NCBI RefSeq assembly: GCF_029873635.1 | Contig: NC_080420.1 | Span: 27,829,032-27,893,031, forward strand | Direction: 5' to 3' | Length of the DNA stretch: 64,000 nucleotides | From: Malania oleifera | Lineage: Eukaryota; Streptophyta; Magnoliopsida; Santalales; Ximeniaceae | Shown: positions 19,905-31,720 of the stretch, in pieces | Layout: each line of letters begins with the position of its first letter | Position numbering within the stretch: position 1 is the first letter of the stretch | The notes under the pieces: model-generated | Database searches by the model: none | What the model was told of the DNA's origin: nothing | Seen by the model: the letters and a program-made list of their open reading frames with translations, nothing else | Position numbers and translations under genes: made by a program

Positions 19905-21828
19905 AGTATTTCATCTTGGTATCCATACTTTCTTGGGTCTGAATGATTTAACAAGGGATGTTTCTTTTACTTTTCATACTTGTTTAGTTTTCAAACCCTT
20001 TCTTTTTAATGGACATTCAAACTTTATACGTCCCTTCTTCTTACATAGAAACCAAGTGGTGTGAGTGTAATCATTTGAAGAGGTGCTAGCACAATCTTTA
20101 GAGGCTTTTGTAAAGTAACCCATGTAGAGATTAATTTTCTTTGTATTCTCAACCCCATTAAATCTTATGCCTTCTTTATCAAAGGACATTCTTTGTGAGC
20201 CAATCATATTATCAAAATTTTCTTTTCCTTTTGCGAAATTGTAATTGATTTTGGCTTGATCCTCAATTTCTCTCTTAAGATCATAGATTTCTGAATTTTG
20301 TATATTTTTACTTTTTTTTTATTTTGAGACATTTTTTTTATTTTATTCTTTAATTCAAAAATATATTGATCATTCTCTTTTTCCATAGAAGATTGGGATC
20401 TTAAGTCTTCTAATTCTTTCATCAACTTTTCATTCTTACTTTCTAATTTCTTGATTTTCAAATCTTTTTTCCTTTTCAGCAAAATTTTTAGCTTCTAACT
20501 CTTTTATCACAGCTTCATTCTTATTTTCTATTTTCTTGATTTTTGAATCTTTTTTTTTTTTCAGCAAGTTTAAGGGATTCTAACTCTTTCATAACTCATT
20601 CATTCTTGTTTTTCAATGATGTGTATCGTTTAGTCACATTAACTAACATCTTATGCACCTTGAATAAATCATTTTGAAGTTCTTCATAAGATGTCATGCA
20701 CTCATCATTGGATTCTTCTGCTAACTCATCACAAGACCTATTTAAGGATTTGGATTAGGAGCTTTCCTCATCTTCCCAAGCCATATAGCAAGCAACCTCT
20801 TGGTCACTTGATTCATAATCAGAACTACTTGTACTCATATTGTCCCAAGTAGTGGCTTTCATTGCCTTTTTCTTTTTCTTTCCATAATCCTTCTTAAGTT
20901 TTGGACAATCCGAATTTAGGTGTCCAACTTTCTTGCAATTATAGCATGTAGGTAGTTCTTTCTTTGTTTCTTTCTTCTTAGTTTCTTCCTCATCTGAAAT
21001 TGAGTTTTGAATTTTTCTTTTGAATTTAGTTTTCCTTCTAAGAATTCTTGCTAGCTTCTTGGATATCTAGGCTAATTCATTTTCATTCATATCATCTTAA
21101 TCTTCATCACTATAGCTTTTGTTTGATGTTTTAAAAGCAATAGATTCTTGGGCTTTAGTTTTTCCACTTCTTTCATTCATTGCCATTTCATATGTAAGGA
21201 GAGAACCTATGAGTTCATCTAAGGAGGTGTTTTTCAAATTTCTTCCTTTGGTTATTGTGGTGGCTTTTGGTTCCCATATAGGTGGCAGCCCTCTAAGTAT
21301 TTTTCTAATCATCTCATAGGTTGAGTATGTTTTTCCTAAAGCATTGAGGGAGTTTATAATATGTTTGAACCTTGTATACATGTTTGTAATTGATTCATTT
21401 GGGTTCATCTTGAAGGCTTCATATTCACTTTTGAGCATGTCTATTCTACTATCTCTAACATCAATAGTACCTTCATAGGTAACTTCTAATTTATCACAAA
21501 TCTCTTTGGCTGATTTACATGCCATGATTCTATTGAATTCATTCATATCAAGGGCACAATACAATGCATTCATAGCACTTGAATTTACATGTAACATCCT
21601 ATGGTCATTGTTGATCCATTATTTTTCTTCTTTGGGTATTTCCTTGCCATCTACGATTTTAGTAAGATCTAAGTCACCATGTGTGACAACCTTCCAATTT
21701 TTCCAATCCATGATTTGTAGACAGATTCTCATGCATTATTTCCAAAATGTATAGTTTAAACCACAAAAGATAGGAGGCCTGGTTGAGAATTGACCCTCTC
21801 CAAAGAGAGCTACTCCTAGGTGTGTCAT
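19905..21828 (-). pseudogene. gag: gag of element D
   Basis: ATG at 21828 begins MTHLGVALFGEGQFSTRPP. Stops interrupt the first 70 codons (after FWK and after KEEK). The UBN2-type region is open at 21597-21097. First knuckle CYNCKKVGHLNSDC at 20905-20946, then Ser/Asp-rich and coiled-coil segments with several frameshifts (one long T run near 20556). The second knuckle region (19974-20207) has lost a Cys and the His (WFLCKKKGRIKFEC). More decayed than C or J. Confidence 0.87.
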
Positions 21829-21872
21829 CTAGATCTTTCTATAGCTACTTATTAAGATTTGCTATAACCCCT

Positions 21873-21883
21873 CTCTAATACTA
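21873..21883 (-). other. Decayed primer binding site of element D
   Basis: Minus strand TAGTATTAGAG against TGGTATCAGAG in C and J: two transitions of the kind left by cytosine deamination. Confidence 0.75.
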
Positions 21884-21885
21884 AT

Positions 21886-23944
21886 TGAAAACTAAGGTGT
21901 ACTCCTAAGAGGGAGGGGGTGAATTGGGTTTAAAAAATTTTCTTTAAAAACTTTTCAAGAATCCTTAACCTCTTTTAATTCTTTTAATGAATTCTTGACT
22001 TTTTTTTAATTTATCCAATACACAACAAATACTTAAGTCTTTATACAATTCTCAAAAACAATATTCAATCCACAACCATATACCAACAAAGTAATGAATC
22101 AATCAAACATTCAATCAATAAAGCTTTAGAATAATTCTCAGATTTTGTTAACAGCCCTGTGTATATAAATTTGATTTAAGCACTATAGTAGTGAAATTCA
22201 TTTCTTCAATGCAAAACACAACTCAAATTCCCAACAACTCAGAATTTAAATAAACTCTTAGTTAATTTGTCTTTGGGTGTTAACCAATCAACGTACTCCC
22301 TTTTAGGTTCCACAAAGTAACAACCAACGTACTCATTTTCGGTTCTCGCAATCCCAAAACAAAATTAAACTTTAGCTTATTTAAAATCCAAGATATGTAG
22401 TATATATGATTAAGAAATTTAAATCATCCACGCAGTTAATATATGCCGAAAATAAAGAGAGTAAGGGAAAGAGAGTGACATCGTGTTTTTTACGAGGTTC
22501 GACTTATCCCTATCCTACATCATCGCCTTAAGCAAACCACCTAAGGATTCAATAAACTAGTTCCTTTCCGGGCGAAACAAAACCATTACACACCCCTTCA
22601 ATAGGCTAGAGCACCGCCTCTCCAAGTGATACCCCACACTTGGTCACTCCTTCAATAGGCTAGAGCTACACCTCTCCAAGTGATACCCCACACTTGGTCA
22701 ATAATCCAATAACCTGGAATCGTCCAAGAACTACAAGAAATATGAAATAAACATTGCATACAAGAACACTCTCAAACAGAGCAAATTAGTACAATATTCC
22801 GCACCGTGTACTTCAAGAATTTAAATATCAAGATGAAATAGAATTGAAACTCAAGTATATAATTCACCAATTCCTTCTCTAGATGAGGATCAGTAGTAAA
22901 GACTAGAGTTGGATGGATTTAGCACTTCAGATTATCTCAGCAAATCAGTTTTGCAATGAGTAAGCAAGAGAAGATTGAACTTTGAGAGCTTGAATGCTGA
23001 TATTATGCTTTAGTGATTAATTCCTTGGGTTAAAGGACTATTTATAGACTTTTTAGGGTGAGTTTCCTTATTTCCCAAGTTACTAGGAGTGTCCACCAAG
23101 TTTTTACAATGTTCACATTTGAAAAACTATTTTTTAGAATTTTCTTATTGAAGTTCAAAATTTGAATTCCCGTAGGGTCAATCGGCTAGACAGGCCACTT
23201 GGTAAGAATTTTATACAGACTCAGTCGGCAGGATAGGTGGCTGAGACCTTTCTGTCTGCCAAAAATTAATTCCATCAAATTGTCAATCGGCTGACTAAAC
23301 ACAATTCAATAGTGTCATTCGGCTGGTCTTGTGAATCGGCTGATTGATCTTAGTTTAAAATGGTCAGTGGCTGGGCAGTTATTCAACGGTTATATTTGTC
23401 AGTCAACTGAGAAATTTCAGTGTGTTCTGGTCAGTCGGCTGACTAGTCAATTTTTTTAAAACTTCTATTTTTTTAAGCTTTTAAACCTTTTGTTATTTAA
23501 AAAACTTAAATGTGACTTTTCAAAAACATTTTTCAGGGTTTTAAAAAACTGGTCTCTAAGTCTTTGTTGCATCCTAATGAGCTTCAACATATTTCAAAAG
23601 ATAATTAAAATATGAAGTACTTACATAAAGACTTCTTATGACTTTAGACATTCTAAGGGCTTAAGTATTCATGCATGTCTTTTGAGCTCTCTCGCTTTGC
23701 TTTTCTTTGGCTCTCTTATCTTCCAACTTTAAGCTTTTAGCACGTTCTCTTTAACATCCACACTCTCATAATCTTTAAGCTTTAATATATATCATCTTTG
23801 CATCCATGCTTTGACTCATCTTTGTGATTAGTTTTCTTTGTATTCTCATTCTTAAACCCCGAAATATCATTACTCAACCAGATATGTTAAGTTCCACTTG
23901 TTTATTTGCATTAAAACAGGATGTTAAGCCTTGTAAAGCCAACA
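21886..23944 (-). repeat. 5' LTR of element D
   Basis: 2059 bp on the minus strand from 23944 (TGTTGGC) to 21886 (TTTTCA). TATA complement TATTTATA at 23039-23046. A 60-bp block with CTTCAATAGGCTAGAGC...TCTCCAAGTGATACCCCACACTTGG is tandemly repeated at about 22585-22640 and 22640-22700. The right flank aaagc (23945-23949) is the predicted TSD. Confidence 0.9.
23177..23446 (-). promoter_or_regulatory. U3 palindrome array of D (GTCAGTCGGCTGAC type)
   Basis: About nine variants of CAGTCGGCTGAC over 270 bp (GTCAATCGGCTAG, CTCAGTCGGCAGG, GTCAATCGGCTGAC, GTCAGTGGCTGGG, GTCAGTCAACTGAG, GTCAGTCGGCTGAC). The nearest is about 130 bp upstream of the TATA box in element sense. Confidence 0.68.
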
Positions 23945-24097
23945 AAAGCATTTATAGTTAATTCTATATACATAATTATTCACATATGTGCAATCAAATT
24001 ATCCATTTGTACAAAAAGGAAAAGGAGTGTTCTCAAAGACTTATCAAATTTTAATTTCAAGATAATCTTTGACTAATTATTGGCTCGACTCTCAACA

Positions 24098-24115
24098 TCC
24101 CCAGCGAAGTCGCCA
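24098..24115 (-). other. Primer binding site of gypsy E
   Basis: Minus strand TGGCGACTTCGCTGGGGA, three bases after the LTR end at 24119. This form of primer site is common in Tat/Ogre-type elements; the tRNA is not identified here. Confidence 0.65.
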
Positions 24116-24118
24116 AGT

Positions 24119-27100
24119 TGTCACGACGTGCTCCTACGCGGGGCAGAAAACATCATGACGCGTTGCCCCGAGGCACGCAGACTGGAAAAGGTGGATTTTG
24201 AAAATGATTTTTGTTGAAAATATGGTGTATGGAGTCGCCACTAACCTTTTAGTGTGGTCAGAACACTTGATTACTACCCAATTAAGTGTAGAATCGGTTT
24301 GCATTACCAAGTCGAGTTTGGGAGTACGGTTACACGAGGGGAAGGTATTAGCACTCTCTACGCACCCGTTGAACGAACGGTACCTAATTAATCAAAAATT
24401 ATCCCAAAAATAAATTTAGTAAGCCTTAGAAAATTGCTCCCTTTCAAGAATCAAATAAAATGCAAAAACTAAATACAATATAAGTATTCCCTCAAAATCG
24501 GGCATACCGTACTCCAAAAAGCTCATGCCTCCCTTTTAAATCATAGGGATGGGAAAATTAAGAAAATAGTTTACAAAAATAAACTCCAAGTATTTTGAAT
24601 TTTTTATAGAATTTTCTAAGTATGAAAATAATATTCTGGGAGGTTTGCGACTTCATTCGAGCATGAACAATTTGCAAAGATGAATTTTTAATTTCAAACA
24701 TTTTTATATTTTTCTAAAATTTTTCTAAAAATTTTAGGACAATTTTAACATTTTCTCCAAAATTTTGAGCAATTTAAATAACAAAAGTAGAATTAAGGCA
24801 AAAACAATGAAAACATGAGTGTGAAATTTTTATTTTTATTTTTGTTTTCTGGGATTTTGCTAAATGCAAAAAACTATTTTGGTTGCAAAAAACTTTTTTG
24901 GGAATTTTTTTGGTATTTTTCTTGATGTTTATGTGATTTTTATCATAAGAATTATTTCAAATAGTGAAAACCAACTTAGAAATTTTCTGGAATTTTTTTA
25001 TTTTTCTAAATTTTTTGTGATTTTTATGAATTCAAAACAAATTATTTGAATATTTAAAAATAATAAAAATGAAAACCGATAAAAATTGGTTTAAGGAGGT
25101 AAGATCGGTCAAACGTTGACCGGTCTGCAGGGAGAGTGGTTTAAGGTTGGTCAAGGCCATTGCCGCCACGTGTCGTGCCAAGAGTGGTGCTTGCATGCGG
25201 GTGAGGATCGACTATGTGGCACGATCCTAAGCATGCATTGATGGTGGGGATCCAACGGTTCAAAGTAAGGTGGCTTCTTGCAATAAATGTGAGGGAGACA
25301 GGGGGGCCACGTGTCGACGTGTGCGGGGGGAGCGTGCAAGGCTTTATAATTATCCCTAACCTTGGGCGATCTTAGTCGTTGGTGATAAGTAGAGATCCAA
25401 TAGCTACGGAAGCGCTTCGTACACCACTCGATCAAATGCACTGAAGCATGACGCGTGTCAATATCCTGTGGTCCCGAGGCTTTTCATATTTAAACCAAAA
25501 ATCTTTCTCTTCTTCATTTTTCACTCTCTCCTCTCTCGTACACTTTCTCTCCTTATGCTCTCCTTCTTTTCTCGAACCAAAACCCTAATCTGCAGCCTTC
25601 TTCCTCACTTCGTGAGTTCTCTCGAGACCTCCTCAAACCATCGTTCTCTCCTTTTAGATCCTCGCAGCTCTCTAGACCCTAATTCTCTCACAGATCCACT
25701 CAAACCTGATTCAATGGGCCTAAAAGGGTCAAAGACCCTAGCTTTCTATTCGTGTGACGCCTTTGGAGCCCGCCTCATTTCGAAGTAGGGTCTTATCTGA
25801 GATCCCGGGGATAAATTGTAAAATATTTGGGCGAGACGAGTCTAAACTTCCAACTATAGATAAGTGCCATTTCCTTCTACCCTTTTTCCTTTCTATGATG
25901 TGTTTAGTTCGTAATGTGTTGTGCTCTGGTAGCTTCTATCAAGAGTATTTACTGGTTTGTTAGGATTTCCAATTGCAAGGTAGGGTTTCTGGGAAAATGA
26001 GTTAACTCGTCTCTTGACCAGGTAAGTGAATGCTTGAGTTGACTTATGTGAGTCAACCCGGGAGTGTGTGTAAACGTAAGCAAGCCCAAGTGAGTCACGT
26101 GCCTACGGGCACGAGTGGGGGTGAGCTAGAATAGGCCTGATTAAGTTAAATTTCAAAATGGGCCGAGGTTAAGCTTTGAAATCTAGCTAGCCCAATTTAG
26201 ATTTTAAAACATGGCCTGCATTGGATTTTAAAAATGGGCCGACTCAACTTAGATTTTAAAACAGGGCATGCATTGGATTTTAAAAACGGGTCGGCCCAAT
26301 TCAGATTACAAAATAGATCCTGCATTGGATTTTAAAAATGGGTCGTCTTAGGGGTTTAGATTTTAAAAACATGGCCCAAGGTCAGGGAGTCTAAAAAGGT
26401 TCATGGGTTCGAGGCAAACAGATCCAAATTCGAGTCAAGGGTTAGTTCAAATGATTCAAACCCGAATCCAAGTTTGGTTTCAGGTTTGGGGTTCCAAATA
26501 TAGGTTCGAAAAGGATGTGTGTTGGTTAAAATAGGAACCCAAGGTTTGAGAGTTAACACTTGCACGCACACTCACATACAAAATCACCACATGGACTAAA
26601 CCAAAATAGGAAGAGAATCAGGAAAACTTACCTTACCCTATTTCCTCCTTTGGTCTTCTTCTCTCCCTCGTTGGTGTCTATTTGGTATGTCTGGGTGTGT
26701 GGAGGTGTTATTAAATAGATTGCTCTTTCTTCTGAATTGCTACTCCTCTGTTTCATCTTTTGCCTTCTCTGCCCTGGGCTCTAAATTCACTAAAGTTCCC
26801 CAACTGCTCACGGTTTCTTCGCCCGTCCTAATTTCTCTCCTTTTCTCTGAATTTTGGCAGAATGTTGTTGTGTTCTTATCTTTTATTTTTTTTTCAAATT
26901 GGCAGAAACCTTCCTTCTCTTTCTAATCTCTTTCTCTCTCAATTCTTGCAGGGCGTTTCTATGCTTTCTGAGGGGTGTCTTGCTATAGTGTGAGCTATTC
27001 TCTATTTATAGGCTGGTTGAGCAGCCCTTTCTGGCACCAATTCTTCTCACATGGCTTTTCTCCAACGAAATTTCCCACAAAGAACCTGTTAGGGAATATT

Positions 27101-28160
27101 TCCTCTCATGTGATTTCATTTTCATTGTCTTTTATTTTTGAAGTTTTGTTGCCAACTAACTCTGCTTGTTCTCTTTTCTATGCACAGGTGACTTGGGAAG
27201 TCCATATGGCAGCAGCGAATTGAAGGGCTTGGCATTTTGCATTTTTTTTTTTTTTTTTCGTATTTCCTTTGTGTATGTACCTCCATACCTTACTGCCTGC
27301 AACCACTATTTGTACAAGTTATTTCCTTATGTATGTCTACACTTTATTTCATGTATTATTATTTTTGAGTTTTCTGTTATAAACTCCCTGCACGTGTACA
27401 TCATATGCGCTTTTTCCCCTTTTTTCCAAAATGTGACATCATTTGTTATTTTAATTTTGACCAATGTCCCACTTTGACCAAGCTTCAACCAATAAAGAAA
27501 CTGGTAATAAAACAAACTTTAAGACCCCCACCAAAATCCTTGATTTTAAAATTGAAAAGACTTAAATCAAAATTTGAAGGACTCGATTTAAGATCAAACA
27601 GACTAAAAAATTTCACAGATTCTTGCTATTGAAACACTCAATTTTTAAACTGAACTAAATTAAAGGTCTAAATTATGGAGCTTAGCTAAGAAATTTAGAA
27701 AAATCTGGTTTTTTGAATTAAAATCTTTGAAAATAGGACTTATCCTTGGACTTATTATAAGGAAAATCAATTTTGAAATTAAAGGACCATACTGAGATAA
27801 TCATATTAGGACTCAACTTTAAAAGCTCGGGACTCAATTTTTGAAAACACGAGACTTACATCACTGAATCTAGCCTAATAAAAAGAAACTGGTAATTATG
27901 GGGGCCTCAACTAAGGTGATTAATTTTGCAACTAAAGAATTTTTATAATACCTCAGAGTAAAATTGACTCAAAACTTTCCTAGCATACCGAGACTCAAAC
28001 TTGGAAAAAACTATTTTTTGAAATAAGTGGGACTTTAAAAATGGGCATCGAATTTCGAAAAGAACTCAATAAAATAAATTGGGTCTCTAATTAGACTTAA
28101 AGTTAGCTTTATTGTGCCAGATCTTCTTGGGAAGGCCTGGTAAAAATTAGGGTGTCTACA
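24119..28160 (-). repeat. 5' LTR of gypsy E, about 4.0 kb
   Basis: Begins TGTAGACACC (complement of 28151-28160) and ends GTCGTGACA (24119). The last 330 bp in element sense match the LTR tails of F (47430-47650) and M (49860-50090): TAATTAGGTACCG, TAATACCTTCCC, GTAGTAATxxxGTGTTCT, GGTTAGTGGCGACTC. Short repeats alternating ATTTTAAAA with GGGCC at about 52-bp spacing lie at 26140-26400. Open stretches such as 25468-25788 and 27166-27477 are T/C-rich leader-like or low-complexity DNA and are not treated as genes. Confidence 0.8.
25160..25700 (+). promoter_or_regulatory. Antisense promoter-like module in the E LTR
   Basis: On the plus strand, opposite to E: G-boxes CCACGTGTC at 25166-25174 and 25307-25315, a TATA-like TATTTAAA at 25487-25494, then 200 bp of CT-rich leader with the AACCCTAAT motif. 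The F LTR has the same order on its own antisense strand (G-boxes 46551-46823, TATAATAA at 46502-46509, CT-rich 46480-46215). Confidence 0.5.
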
Positions 28161-28639
28161 TACTATTTTCTTTTAATCGCTTTTATTTACATGCTTTGAT
28201 TTACTGCTTTCATTTATTGCATTGACTGTCATCATGCCTTGAGAGATAGGATAGTACTTCTATAGATTCAGTAAGGTACACGTAGTAGGCTATGGTTTCC
28301 CATAGAGGTTCTTGTGATCGTTGTGATAGAGTATACTCCAGTTCCCGACTGTGCTCTAGACGGTTGGTGCACCCTTGCTACCCTATGCCACCGAATGGCT
28401 CCTTGAACCGTTAAGCCAATTTTTGGTTAGCTTAATAAGGTAAACTTACCAAACTTAGATTACGCACACGAATACAAGAAAAGGTTGATAACTGCACTCT
28501 AATCTATGTGGATCGATACCTGACTTCCCGCACTTTCTACTGAACTTGGTATTAAGTTAGGTTTATAAATATTATTTTTAGTAGTTAAGGACCCAATACT
28601 TGGCAAGCCTACCAAGAACACTACATGGCATTCCGTATT
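28161..28639 (+). other. F internal sequence with no recognisable gene
   Basis: AT-rich DNA between the E LTR end and the RT fragment. No open frame and no motif I recognise. It could be decayed gag-pol spacer of F or an old unrelated insertion. Confidence 0.4.
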
Positions 28640-29150
28640 TTCCTTCATGGATGGATTCTTGGGATATAATGAAATTAATATGGCACCTAAGGATAAAAAG
28701 AAAACGACGTTCATTACCTTGTGGGGAACTTTTTTGTTACAAGGTTATGCCATTTAGGTCAAAGAATGCAGGGGCAACATATCAACGAGCCATGGTGACA
28801 TTGTTTCATGACATGATGCATGAGGAAATGGAGGTGCATGTGGATGACATGATTGTCAAATCCCAAGATAAAAAAGATCACGCAGTGAATTTGAGGAAAC
28901 TATTCAAAAGATTGAGAAAATGTAAACCCAGAGAAAAATGCACCTTTTGTGCTAATTCAAGGAAATTGTTGGGATTCATGTTAAGTAGGAAAGGAATTAA
29001 GGTGGATCCAAACAAGATAAAAGCCTTTCGAGAAATATTGATCTCCTAGAATGAAAAGGAGGTAAGGAGTTTCCTAGGTAAGCTCAATTACATTCCCCAT
29101 TTCATTTCTTAGTTAACAACCACGTGTGAGCCCATATTCAAGCTTTGGGT
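28640..29150 (+). pseudogene. pol: gypsy F reverse transcriptase fragment
   Basis: FMDGFLGYNEINMAPKD at about 28644-28694 is the conserved motif A region of Tat-type RT. A frameshift in the T run near 28729 moves it to the frame 28600-29049, which reads FCYKVMPF, NAGATYQRAM, then VHVDDMIVKS (the catalytic box, with His for the usual Tyr), KCTFCANSRKLLGFMLS and GIKVDPNKIKA. After a stop at 29047 it continues EVRSFLGKLNYI and TTTCEPIFKLW up to about 29150, where foreign DNA begins. N-terminal RT and protease are not visible. Confidence 0.9.
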
Positions 29151-29155
29151 GACTT

Positions 29156-29970
29156 GTGTTGGAGAAATTTCACACATCTAATAATGCATCAAATATTCTA
29201 ACCAAATCAAGTTACTTCAGAGAAGTTCAAACATTGCTTTGACTTACTCCAAGTCTCCAAGTGATAGAAGGGAGACACACCTAACCAAGCATTTTTAAGT
29301 TCAAAGTGAAGCAGTTCATGTTTTTGAGATTCTCCTAAGGGCCGTATAATCACCAAGGTGGAGATTGTTACTTGTGGCTCTTATACTTCTATTTTGATAA
29401 GAAAAGAAGGAATGAGGAAAAATATGAAGGAGGCAGCACAGCAAGACTCATCAATGAAGTGCCTATGCTCGTCGACAAGGGAACAGCAAAGGTTCGTCGA
29501 CGAAGGGTCTGAAGCTCATCGACGAATAATTACCGAGAACAAGAAATTTCATACTTTGGCTTCGTCAACGAGAGCCATGTATTTTTTGATGAAGGTTCTT
29601 CTTGGTCTCGTCGACGAAGCTCCTTTGTTCATCGACGAGGGGCGCCTGGGCTGCAGCAGTTTTCTAAAATTTTGAACTTTTGAAGATTAGGTGGTCGGGC
29701 AAACGAGGGGAAACCTCCAAGGAAACTCTATATATGTCATTTGGACATATTTTGAGAGTGAAAGTGATCATTAAAAAAGTGTATTGTGTACATTCTGATT
29801 TCTTTAGTGAAATTTGTGTTCCATTGCTTCCGTGGATGTAGGTTTTGTCAAACCACGTAAATTTTTGTGTTGATCTTGTTCTGGTTGTGTGTGTCATTTA
29901 TATTCACTTGTTGTTGTTTATTACACTGTGCATCTTCATTATACAATTCATATCACAACAAATACCAAAT
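29156..29970 (+). mobile_element. Copia fragment G: 3' internal tail plus LTR
   Basis: 29156-29372 looks like the end of a retroelement, finishing in a purine-rich AAGGTGGAGATTG. An LTR starts near 29373 (TGTGGCTCTTATACTTC with ATTTTGATAAG). It has a TATA-like TCTATATATG at 29726-29735 and a CTTCCGTGGATGTAGG...AACCACGTAAAT block (29827-29865) common in plant copia R regions. The right end, about 29970, is not sharply defined and no TSD was found. Confidence 0.6.
29467..29640 (+). promoter_or_regulatory. U3 palindrome array of G (TCGTCGACGA type)
   Basis: Seven or so copies of a perfect palindrome TCGTCGACGA or variants (CTCGTCGACAAG, TTCGTCGACGAAG, CATCGACGAATA, CTTCGTCAACGAG, CATCGACGAGG) within 175 bp, ending about 90 bp upstream of the TATA-like box. 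Confidence 0.7.
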
Positions 29971-31381
29971 GTGATTTTTTTTTTAAAAAAAAATAGTTTT
30001 GAATATTATGAAGATCTAAGTTCTTGCTATCAAATAATTCGTAAGAGCAAACCTTTGAATAAATATATGACTTTGAGTATTTCAAAGATTTAACAAAAAA
30101 TATTTTTTTCAAATACTCCTTTTACCAATAAAGTAGATCTCTTTGTATAAAAATATGACTTTGAATATTTCAAGGATTCAAACTTTAGAATACTATTCCC
30201 ACAAGATTTTTTACAATAAATAAGTATGAGAAAATAAGTTTCTCACTCCCAAGATGATTTTTATATGAACATATAATGGAGAAGACAACCGTTTAATAAA
30301 AAATTTAAAGCTCAGTGAAATATTTCTCAAACCTCAAGATCAAACCTAGATTTAGCAGAAGTTTTCTTGGATCTTAAATATGCGAATGCCCATTAAGTAT
30401 GAATTCTTTGGAGTGCAGGCAATGATTCTCAGCAATAAAACTCAAAGCTATCAAAAGATGTACAAGGATGTTCAAAGCTCCCTAATCATGTGTAAAAGGT
30501 AAGGCACTAGGGTTTAAAGGTTGTTTTTATAAGTAATCTCGGCCTTAGGTTAAGTCTTGACTGTTGGATCAATTAGATTAAGAAAATAATCTGTGTGCTT
30601 TCTCACTGAAGTTCAGAATTTTAAAACTTCCATAGGTTTAGAAAACTGAGCTCTCGGGTTCAGACGTCTGATGTTCCTTAAAACACTGAAAATTATAGTC
30701 TAGATATAGGGTCAAACAACTGAACAATAGGTTCAGTCTTTTGAAGTCCCAATTCAAACGATTGAACTTGATAGCTCAGACGTCTGAAGATGTTTTGCCT
30801 GTTCTATGTTTCAACAATTAAATCTTCACATGACTGAACTAATTCTTCAGTCTTCTGAGAAAATTCTTTAGACATCTGAAGTAAAACTTTAGTCTTCTAA
30901 GGTTATATCTTCAGACTTCTACGGGTACACCTCAGTCTTCTAGGTAGACCAACTTCAGAAATTTCATTTTAGTTTTGAAAATCAATTTTGCTCTCTTGCT
31001 TTGCTCTCTTATAAAACATTTTCCGGGGTTCAAAATAAGGTCTCTAAGTCCATGTTTAACCCTAGAAGATTTTCATGAGATGCATGTGTAAGGCATATTT
31101 TGAGCTTCTAGCTATATCATATAAAATATGCAAATACAATCAATTCTAAATACCCATTCCCATGATGATCTTGAACTTGACGCTTGCGTCTTCATTCTTC
31201 TACTCTTTTAGTTCCATGGATTATGCCAGATCGTATGTGCTTCAAATTCCTCATGGCTTCCACGACATTTGTATCATCCATGCATGCTAAATAATGATCC
31301 TACTAAAAGACTCAAATGCACAGATGAGATAGTTGTGTGTTTTGTCATTATCAAAATGAGATCGGACTCAAAAAATCAACA
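29971..31381 (-). repeat. LTR K (minus strand), partial
   Basis: On the minus strand it begins TGTTGATTTTTTGAGTCC at 31381, with the family block TTTTGATAATGACAAAAC at 31353-31336, and a TATA-like TTATAAAAAC near 30520-30530. The other end is unclear and may be truncated against fragment G, because no C-run/TCTTGGG end is seen near 29980-30300. F sequence (QPMEFNFPN) resumes straight after 31381. Confidence 0.6.
30659..30942 (-). promoter_or_regulatory. U3 palindrome array of K (TCAGACGTCTGA type)
   Basis: Copies include TTCAGACGTCTGATG, CTCAGACGTCTGAAG, TTCAGTCTTCTGAGA, TTAGACATCTGAAG, CTTCAGACTTCTA and CTCAGTCTTCTAGG. The consensus TTCAGACGTCTGAA is a perfect palindrome. It lies about 130 bp upstream (element sense) of the TATA-like box. 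Confidence 0.68.
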
Positions 31382-31384
31382 CCA

Positions 31385-31720
31385 ACCAATGGAGTTCAAT
31401 TTTCCCAATAAAAATATCGATGTGGTGAGTTAAGACAAAGAAAGTCAGGGTGGATGGGTCATGCTGTTTGATAGAGAGTCAAATTTTGGGGGCATGGAAT
31501 AGGAGCTATGTTGATATCACCAGAAGATAAGTATTTCTTGATTACAGTAAAGCTCTTATTCCCATGTACCAACAATGTGGCATAATATAAGGCGTCCTTC
31601 TTAGGTTTGCAAGCGGCTCTTGATAGAGGGAATAAAGAGTTCATCGTTAAAGGATATTTTGCTTAAGCAATATACCAATTGACAAGAGAATAGGAAACCT
31701 GAGATCCCAAGCTAACCCTT
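31385..31720 (+). pseudogene. pol: gypsy F RNase H remnant
   Basis: QPMEFNFPNKNIDV (31385-31426) is the linker seen before the second RNase H in Tat/Ogre elements, followed by WVMLFD, IGAMLISPEDKY-like and TNNVA(E)YE-like segments at 31450-31600 in shifting frames. About 200 residues of RT C-terminus are missing between 29150 and 31385. Frameshifts and stops throughout. Confidence 0.72.

Larger units (their letters stand above)
18344..23944 (-). mobile_element. Gag-only copia element D, 3' part outside window
   Basis: Minus-strand element with 5' LTR 21886-23944, decayed primer site 21873-21883, gag 21828 to about 19905, and 3' non-coding DNA that is cut at 18343 by copia A. As in C, coding ends at the VW(I)PR boundary and no pol follows. 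Shared layout with C (Gag end point, GATACCAA repeats, embedded LTR-start imitation) shows common descent. It sits inside the 5' internal region of gypsy E, 154 bp from E's primer site region. Its 3' LTR must be left of the window, beyond the 5' end of copia A. Confidence 0.85.
23945..28160 (-). mobile_element. Ty3/gypsy element E (Tat/Ogre-like), 5' end only
   Basis: Minus-strand element represented by its 5' LTR (24119-28160) and 174 bp of the internal region up to the D insertion at 23944. No gene of E is inside the window. The long LTR, the TGTAGACACC start and the TGGCGACT-type primer site fit the Tat/Ogre branch; this lineage assignment is inference. E interrupts gypsy F, whose sequence resumes at 28161. 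Confidence 0.72.

Noticed and set aside
25468-25963. Open frames resembling a small protein gene with a Ser/Leu-rich start
   Set aside because: They lie in the CT-rich part of the E LTR and low-complexity pyrimidine DNA gives such frames by chance. No domain, and the F LTR does not keep the protein. Kept only as a promoter-like module.
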